Below are positions 54,903 through 64,000 of a stretch of 64,000 nt of DNA, one piece after another (positions within the stretch are counted from its first letter, which is position 1; the number at the start of each line of letters is the position of its first letter). This stretch comes from Phytopythium helicoides (taxonomy: Eukaryota > Oomycota > Peronosporomycetes > Pythiales > Pythiaceae), in contig JANFNE010000025.1 in NCBI GenBank assembly GCA_024867545.1, forward strand, positions 248,001 to 312,000, written 5' to 3'. The notes beneath the pieces are model-generated. The model was not told the origin of the DNA, made no database searches, and saw only the letters and a program-made list of their open reading frames with translations. Made by a program: the position numbers and the translations under genes.

Positions 54903-56960
54903 CTAGGCTCCCGAAGACAGTCGTTCGAGCTCGTCGAGAGCGTCTCGCATGAACTGACTGTCTATCACAGTTTGTTGGATGAACTCATTTGCCTCGATCA
55001 CAGAGTCCGAGAAATCACGCACGAGCCATTGAAACAGCTCCACATGCATCAGACGATGGGCATGTTGAAAGCACCTGATGTCACATGCAAAGCGCCCGTC
55101 CTTCGCAAGCAACATTGCAATGCCGAGCTTGTTCGAAACAATGGCAGAGACCATGGAATCGGAGCTGAACTCGTGGTCTGGAAGTTGTTGCAATAGCCAG
55201 GAGACTTCAGCTTTCGTGTGTACCCAATTGATAGCCCAACTGATCGCGCCATCTGCTCCCTCAGTCGTGATCTTATCGTTCCAGTTCAACACTCGGATCA
55301 AATACTTGAACTTGCCATCATTTGAATCCTTCAGCCATGACTCGTCGTTTATCTTGCGTCGATACAGCCACCGCATGACTTCATGCTGATGACTCTGTGT
55401 CGCACAATGCAACGCCGAATCTCTGCATCCTTCACTTCGATTCTCGTACAACCACTTCACTGTCTCGAGATGACCATTTGCAGCAGCTTTGCTCATTGCT
55501 TCAAAAGTACACCCTTCACTTCGATTCCCGTGCAGCCATTTTACCACTTTGAGATGTCCGTTTTGTGCAGCCCAATCCATGGCTTTCGTGGTACATCCTT
55601 CCGTCCGATTCTCATGGAGAAACTTGATGATTTCGAGATGTCCATTTGTAGCAGCGAGGTCCGTCGCATCTTCTGTGCATCCCTCGCTCTGATGCGCGTG
55701 CAACCACCTTACCACATCGAGATGTCCATTTAGTGCGGCCCAATCCATAGCATCCGAGGTACACCCTTCATTCCGATTCTCGTGCAACCACTTTACAACT
55801 GCGAGATTACCATTACTTGCAGATTTGTTCATGCCTTTAATGTGCAGCCTTCACTCTGGTTGTCGTGAAACCATATCAACATGTTGAGGTGTCCATTTTT
55901 CGCTGCTCCGTCCATCGCGATATGCGTGCATCCTTCACTTCGGTTCTCATGAAGCCATGTTACCACGTCAATACGGTTACCACATGCGGCACTCTTCATG
56001 GCAGCAGTAGAACACAAGCCATCGCCCGAGATTTCGTGGACCGTTCTTGATATCATCCAGGAGACCACGTGCAGCAAGCATGTCAAAAGTATATGCAATC
56101 TGTTCTTTGTTGGATATCGTCAAGTGTTCCAGCACCCAAATGATCATCTCATGAATCTCGTGACGGTCGTGGCATCCAGCACGCTTCCTGGATGGTGTTA
56201 ACCTTAGTCTTGTATCCCTGATGCCCATCACTACCGTGCTATCAGATATCCTGGAGAATCCAAAGTTGTTGTAGAGCCATTTTGCCATGCCGACTTTGCC
56301 GGCGAGGATTGCTTTGTCCAACAAGTCATCTGTGAATTGCGCATCCGTGTGATCCTGAGTCCGCTCCACTGTCGCGACACTATCAGTTCAGACCGCTACG
56401 CTCTAATCAAGGTGAATGAGCGGTAGATCGAGGGAGAGAAGCCATTCCACTCTGTCAACGCGCTGGAGCTCGAAACTACCCTTCATCAATTAACTCTTTG
56501 CTTTGTGACTGATCGGCTTGACGTGTTCGTGAATCCATCGAAGTGTCTCCAAGTCGGTGCATGACTATAGGTCATCGCGTAGCTCTAAGGATGAATCCCA
56601 GACCACACGCTCCTTGTGATTCACATGCAACCATTGCAAGATCTCCAGTCGAGAATACTTCACTGCTGTAGCCACAGACCGCCGAATCCTCCCTTCAGGC
56701 AAATACTTCTCCACGAGCCACTTCACAACCCTCTATATCTCCCTTCTTTACGGCCTTCTCAAGACATTTCGTAAAATTCCAGCGCTTCAGCAACGGATCC
56801 ATATCGGGGTCTTCTCGAGCTGCAACTCTCCCCAACAACCTCACAACTCCATCCGGACTCTTCTCGCACGCTCTTGGCATCGTCCACAACACACTCGCGA
56901 CCAGGTACTCAATTCTCCAATCTCTCGACTCGCCACCTCGACGCTCGTCAGACACGCCAT
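54903..56960 (-). pseudogene. ANK-G: full-length but decayed ankyrin-like gene
   Basis: The ATG at 56960 starts MACLTSVEVASREIGE; the frame then shifts several times. Recognisable blocks in order are the N-terminal region (VLWTMPRACEKSPDGVVRLL, AAREDPDMDPLLKRWNF), a degraded middle with stops (near 56500-56700 and 56370), a segment DLLDKAILAGKVGMAKWLYN, and then about six 28-residue repeats. The last 310 codons (54903..55832) are a clean frame and include the C-terminal region (DHEFSSDS, LGIAMLLAKDGRFACDIRCF). At least four frame breaks make it non-functional as a whole, although the 3' half remains open. Confidence 0.82.
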
Positions 56961-57020
56961 CTCTTTCTTGAACGCTGGACGAGCTCAAAGTGGCAGGCCA
57001 ACCACCGTAAATGCACCTGT

Positions 57021-59357
<2,337 letters not shown>

Positions 59358-59506
59358 ACGATAGGTACAGTTGATTCTGGCATTTTCCTTTGCATTCATT
59401 CGTTCAAGGTTGGTCGAGATGACCACCTACCTCTATTCAAATAGACAAAAACTCAATCCTCGTACCACACTCCATTTGTCGAGTCGTAGTTCCAAATGAG
59501 GTACGA

Positions 59507-61076
59507 TCACCGACGACGCTCGAAAGTTCGGATCTTGTGAGTGCGCAGCTTCTTCGTGCCGACACCACGAACACGCCGGGATTCATCTTTTCGGCTTCTT
59601 GTTGAAGCACTACTGATGTCATCCGAACCAGAGGTTTTCCTGCTGTCACTGCTGGTGATGCTGCTGTCGCCAAACTTCCCTGCAACGATAGCGCTGTCCC
59701 GCAGGTCCTTGATCGGGTTCTTGTGGCGCTTGGCATTCTCGAACTGTCGTTGCGAGAGCGGAGTCGTACTTGGTCACGAGACTCGTGACCAGTCCCGACT
59801 CGCCGGCTCGACCAGTGCGGCCAGCACGATGCACGTAGTCGACAGCAGACGTTGGGAAGTCGAACATGATGACATGCTTGACTGCCGGGAAATCCAGACC
59901 ACGAGCTACGAGGTCCGTGCACACAAGGATGTTGGTTTTCTCGTCCTTAACAAACTTCTCGAGTGCTTCATGACGACGAGCGGCTGGCATTTCTCCATGG
60001 AGACATACCGCGTGGCTGAATCCATGCTCGCGTAGCATGTGCTCTGTGGCGCGAACACTAGCGGCATTGCGGCAAAACACGACTGTCTTGGCGCGCCGCT
60101 GCTTGTGCATATGGAGAGTTTCTCGGAGTGCAGACTGCTTTGCATCCGGGCTAACGCGGATAAACTCCTCGCGGACGTTTCCAGGAGTCTGGTGGACGTT
60201 AGAAGCAGATACCAGTCGCAGGTCACCGAAACGCTTCTTGAGCACTTGGTCCAGCGGCGATTTGATGGTCGCGGCAACTAGAACCGTCTGCAGCGCTGCA
60301 TTCCGCTTGGCAGCGCTCTGCTGAACAGGAGCAAGAATGGCGTCCAGCTCCTTGCGGAAGCCCATCTTGGCGTCAAACAGCGTGTCCGCCTCGTCAAACA
60401 CGATCGTGTTGACGCGCGAGAGGAAGAACTCGCCGTTCTTGATGCACTTCACTAGTCGACCAGGTGTGCCGATCACGAGATCAAGCCGACGTGACAGGTT
60501 GCGTTGCTGCACGCTCTTGCGCTCGCCACTCGAGACGGTCGCCGTCGCAAACTTGGCCGAGTGTGCGAGCCGCTTGGCGACGTCGCTGATCTGCAGCGCC
60601 AGCTCTCGACTGGGCGCGACCACGATCGCTCTGGGTCGACTCACGACTGCATCTGCAGCAGTTAAAGCTGCCGGGTCGTTGCTAGCCGCCTGCTGTTTGC
60701 GGACACGCTCCTCGGCCTCGGCTCTCAAAAACTGCTCCACGACAGGCACAAGGTACGCGAGCGTCTTGCCTGTGCCGGTCTGTGCCGTGCACAGCACGTC
60801 TCTCCTGGCCAAGATGGCATCCACACTCTTCTCCTGGATGGCGCTGGGCTTGGAGATGCCCATTTCCTCCAGCGCAGCCACAATCCGCGCGTCCACGCCG
60901 AGATCCTGGAAGCTGCGCGATGAGGAGCTCAACGCGCGGCTAGAGAGCGAAAAATGACCGGAAAAGAGAGCTGGGGACGCCGGAGACACGAGGGAAGCGA
61001 CCGAGAGACGCGAGGACAGCGCAGAGGCGCAGGGAGCGAGCAGCAAGCGCCGCGAGAGCAGCATCTTGGCGGCCAT
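59507..61076 (-). CDS. Organellar DEAD-box RNA helicase
   Basis: The ATG at 61076 starts MAAKMLLSRRLLLAPCASAL, a Ser/Ala/Arg-rich presequence that suggests mitochondria; an in-frame upstream ATG at 61103 is an alternative. Motifs: KPSAIQEKSVDAIL (Q), AQTGTGKT (I), PSRELALQ (Ia), GTPGRL (Ib), FDEADTL (II), VAATIKSP (III, AAT instead of SAT), VVFCRNAAS (IV), LVCTDLVARGLDFP (V), HRAGRTGRAG (VI). One frame break lies near 59745: the conserved continuation NAKRHKNPIKDLRDSAIV, a Ser-rich linker and an Arg-rich tail (RKDESRRVRGVGTKK) run in another frame to the stop at 59507. About 520 residues. Probable role in organellar RNA or ribosome assembly. Confidence 0.88.
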
Positions 61077-62384
61077 GGCGATCTCCAAGTGCCAATTTGC
61101 CATGGCCAATGAAGAGCTACGATGTCAAAACAGGGTGCGATGCGAAGAAGAAGCGGGTGAGCTTGGGAAAAAGGCAACTTTTAGACCATCACTCTGCCAC
61201 TGCCAATGACGTGCAACGCTGCCCTCGGACGCTCAGCTCATCGCTTTGTGCAAAGTGAGTCTGTCCCGCGATGACGGATGGCAGTCATCTTCAGCTTTCC
61301 GCTAGGCGCCATGGTGGCGACCATGACAACCCACTCGCTCGTGCGTGGCAAGTTCCGATACGTACGTACGTGAACGATGTGCACCGCGTCTCAACAACGT
61401 CGCACTGCCAAGGATCATCGTCAGCGCGATCATGCGGCAAGGAGGGTTGCGGAGCAGTGGAAAGTACCGAGCTCCACGTCGTCGGGATCCGAGTGTGCCC
61501 GCACAATGCCATGACACGAAGCGACGAAGGATCATCGCGATCCACTCGGACCTCAAAAAAATTGGACGGTCGGGTGGCACCATCGCCCCGCGGGGTGGAG
61601 CTCATTGAAGGCACCACGACAACCGATCTGGCTGTACCGTAGATTACTGCAGTCGTCTGCTGCCGCTCGCGGACAAGCAGCAGCTCCGAGAATTAATCGC
61701 TGGGTCTCGCCATTCGAGGGTCAACTCAACGCCACGACCAGCTGCTGGCGCCAGCGCCACAATGATCTGCTGGTCCAAGCAGCCCCTACCACCGCAGCGT
61801 CATTGCGCCTCACCTCTCTGCCCAGGTAGAATGCACCGGCATGATAAAGGCTCTCACGTCATGTAGCATGGCCCAGCAAGCGTCGCCAAGTGGGCTGATG
61901 GCATTGCCATGGAGAGTTTTATCGCCCGGCAGTCCCATCGCAATGACAATAGTCGCCACGCGTACGTGGCGACCAGCATGACGGCGTGGCGACCTGCGCG
62001 TGGGCAAAGAAAGCCGGACCAACCGTTGTTCAGTCGTCGCAGGGTAGGTCCACCCTCGCACTCCCGGGTTTGGGCCGGCCCGCTCCCTCCCCCCTCTCCT
62101 TCCAACCCGACCCACCCATCCTTCCCCTCTTCATCAAAGTATCCCTTCCCCAATCCTGGGCCGGGCCATAAATCATGTTCCACCACACAACCCGACCCGC
62201 CCCTCTCCCAATCAAGGTTTTTCACCGTTGATACGCGTGGTGCCCGAGGTTTATTCCCCCCGCGCGCATTGCCGCCGCCTTTCTCTTCCTGACGCAGGCC
62301 GCCACAGTCGGAAACCTCGCCGCGAGGGGAAGCGCTCGGCGTCCGTTGCCTCGAACCGCGCGCCACAGAGCGCAGCGCCAGCCA
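61077..62384. other. Divergent intergenic region, no gene seen
   Basis: About 1.3 kb between two divergent genes. It has no recognised domain on either strand. It includes GATACGTACGTACGTGA near 61358 and, in the last 300 bp, a C-rich tract (many CCCTCCC/CCCACCC) that probably belongs to the promoter of the coiled-coil gene. Confidence 0.5.
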
Positions 62385-64000
62385 TGTACTCGTCGTACTG
62401 GAAGCCTAACGACGGACGCGAGTCCACGGTGCTCACGGACCACGAGGCGCTGCACCGAGATGAGGCGACGCACAAGAGCATCCAGTCGGACGAGACCAAG
62501 CTGCGGCCGCTGGATCTGGAGACCATTATGAGCTCCAAGGCCGCCGTCAAGTACTGGTACCTGCACCGCCCCAAGACCATGGAGTACGTGCACAAGAACG
62601 CCACCAAGATCCAGTCGGTCGGCCGCGCCTTTCGCCGTGCGCCAGCTCCGAAAGAAGGTGCGACGCGCGATGCGGCTGTAGATGGGGGGAGGGAGAGTGT
62701 AGACGGTTGGGTGCTGACAGTTTGCGTTGATGAATGGCAGTATGGCGCCGAGTACGTCGCGGAGATGGCGCGTCGCCACGACGAGAAGCGTGAGCGCGAG
62801 AAGCTCGCGGAGCTGTCGGACGAGGAGCGCGCAGCGCGTCTGGCAGAGGACGCAGCGTACGACGCGCGCGTCGAGGAGTCGCGCCGCCTGCGCCGCGAGC
62901 AGATCGAGCGCGAGCGCCTTGCTGAGGAGGAGATCCGCATGCAGCAGGCGCGCGAGCGTGAGGAGCGCATCCTCATGGCCGAGGCCGCTGCCGAGGAGGA
63001 GCGTCGCCACCAGGAGGAGCTTCGCCGCGAGCGCGAGGCCGAGAGGCTCGACTTGCTGCGGAGCGCGCTGAGCGCGAGGAGGAGGCTCGCATCCGCGAGC
63101 AGGAGCGTCTGGCTGCAGAGGAGGCGGCTCGCCTGCAGGCGGAGGAGGAGGCTCGGATTCAGGCCGAGGAAGCGGCTCGTCTTGCCGAGCTCGAGGCGCT
63201 TCGCATTGCTGAGGAAGAGCGTCAGCGTGAGGAAGAGGAGCGTCTGCGTCAGGAAGAGGAAGAGCGTCTGGCGGAGGAGGAGCGCAACCGCCTGATCGCG
63301 GAGGCTGCTGCGATCGCTGCTGCCGAGGAGGCTGAGCGCATTCGCCTCGAGAAGGAGGCGGAACAGGAGCGCCTTCGTCTCGAGGAGGAGGCAGAGCAGG
63401 AGCGTATTCGCATTGCGGATGAGCGTCGCCGCGAGGAGAAGCGCGCCAGGGAGGAGCGTCGCCGTGCTGAGGCTGCGCTTGAGGCTCAACGTGCTGCGGA
63501 AGAAGCCGAGCGTGCTCGTCTGCAGCGCCTGGAGGAAGAGAGGAACGAGAAGTACGAGCAGTCCCTGTCGAAGGATGTTCCTGTGCTGGTCAAGCGCCGC
63601 GGTCCGGGCCGTGTTGTCAACTACGACAAGGAGAACGACACGTATGTCGTTCGCATGGACAACGCCATGGGCGGTATGACCATCACGGTCAACAGCAGCG
63701 ACGTGAACCTTGATGACGACCGCATTCTGTCCCCGCGCACGAAGGTTGATACGCCGTTCGGAACGGGTGAGATTGTCGGGTTGGACCCCCACGTTGGCTG
63801 CTACGCTGTCAACACGGAGATCAATGCTCCGGATGGCGAACAGTTCCTCGCCTTCGTGCAGATCAGTGATCTGCAGGTTCATACTGCGGAGGAAGAGGAG
63901 CGCGCTATTGTCGAGAACCCATCGATGCCGAGTGCGTACCACTCGATACTTCCCTGCCGACTACTGTTGCTAACCTCTGTGCTTTGTGTGTTGACTTGCA
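62385..64000 (+). CDS. IQ-motif, Glu/Arg-rich coiled-coil protein (3' partial)
   Basis: The ATG at 62385 gives MYSSYWKPNDGRESTVLTDH. Near residues 75-90 there is an IQ motif (NATKIQSVGRAFR), then a likely frame break at ~62635, RQLRKK, and an 83-bp GT-AG intron (62658..62740) followed by YGAEYVAEMARRHDEK. About 300 residues of continuous Glu/Arg/Ala-rich coiled coil follow, with one more frame break near 63065. Beyond it a folded module (VPVLVKRRGPGRVVNYDKEN, TPFGTGEIVGLDP) looks like beta strands. A GTGCGT donor near 63931 probably starts an intron whose acceptor is outside the window. A cytoskeletal or ciliary role is inferred from IQ plus coil. Confidence 0.75.

Noticed and set aside
61291..61617. 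Overlapping open frames on both strands in the intergenic region at 61.3-61.8 kb
   Set aside because: Short, mutually overlapping, no domain and no splice signals tying them to neighbours.
62251..63942. Long minus-strand open frame of 563 codons
   Set aside because: It is the antisense of the Glu/Arg-rich coiled-coil gene; GAG/CGC-rich coding DNA leaves Leu/Ser/Arg-rich frames open on the other strand.

Overview
The window is nuclear DNA from an oomycete, most likely a zoospore-forming Phytophthora/Pythium-type species. The evidence is dense genes on both strands, short GT-AG introns of about 65-95 bp, GC-rich housekeeping genes, cilium/flagellum genes (two RSPH9 copies and a large IQ/coiled-coil protein), a secreted PAN/Apple-type Cys-rich protein, a protist/plant-type patatin lipase of the SDP1 class, and a locally amplified ankyrin-like family. 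The species cannot be fixed from sequence alone.

Layout. 1-7.4 kb: the 3' part of a very large IQ-motif coiled-coil protein with a degenerate alpha/beta-hydrolase-like region. 7.7-11.3 kb: RSPH9 copy 1 and a decayed ankyrin gene (ANK-A), the first arm of a 3.3-3.6 kb inverted segmental duplication. 11.5-12.4 kb: a frameshifted PLAC8-type gene and an antisense ALDH fragment. 13.2-20.4 kb: PRPF6, two uncharacterised proteins and a VLCAD-type acyl-CoA dehydrogenase. 20.7-26.0 kb: ANK-B and ANK-C, a direct tandem duplication that includes upstream DNA. 26.4-31.8 kb: an SDP1-like lipase and a guanylate-binding-protein (GBP) GTPase, convergent. 31.9-35.2 kb: ANK-D and RSPH9 copy 2, the second inverted arm. 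35.2-43.0 kb: two hypothetical proteins, a Dicer-type helicase that ends at a fold-back repeat, and NEMF/Rqc2, divergent from the helicase. 43.7-48.0 kb: a hypothetical protein, a mitochondrial ALDH and the PAN-domain protein. 48.2-57.0 kb: ANK-E, relic ANK-F, a four-pass or more membrane protein and decayed ANK-G. 57.2-64 kb: PRP43/DHX15, a mitochondrial DEAD-box helicase, and the 5' part of another IQ/coiled-coil protein.

The dominant theme is the ankyrin-like family: three intact genes (B, C, D), one frameshifted gene (E), two full-length decayed copies (A, G) and two relics. All full-length members have the same plan: an N-terminal region of about 95 residues, divergent helical repeats, about six 28-residue repeats each carrying one Cys, and a C-terminal region. 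They sit in direct and inverted duplications, appear mosaic, and fall into at least two promoter classes.

Many conserved genes (PRPF6, SDP1-like, GBP, helicase, NEMF, ALDH, PAN protein, DEAD-box, last gene) carry one or more single-base frame breaks, while other long genes are intact. Unpolished assembly indels are the simplest explanation, but real decay of individual genes cannot be excluded here. Intron and frameshift positions are read by eye and are approximate unless a splice site is given.
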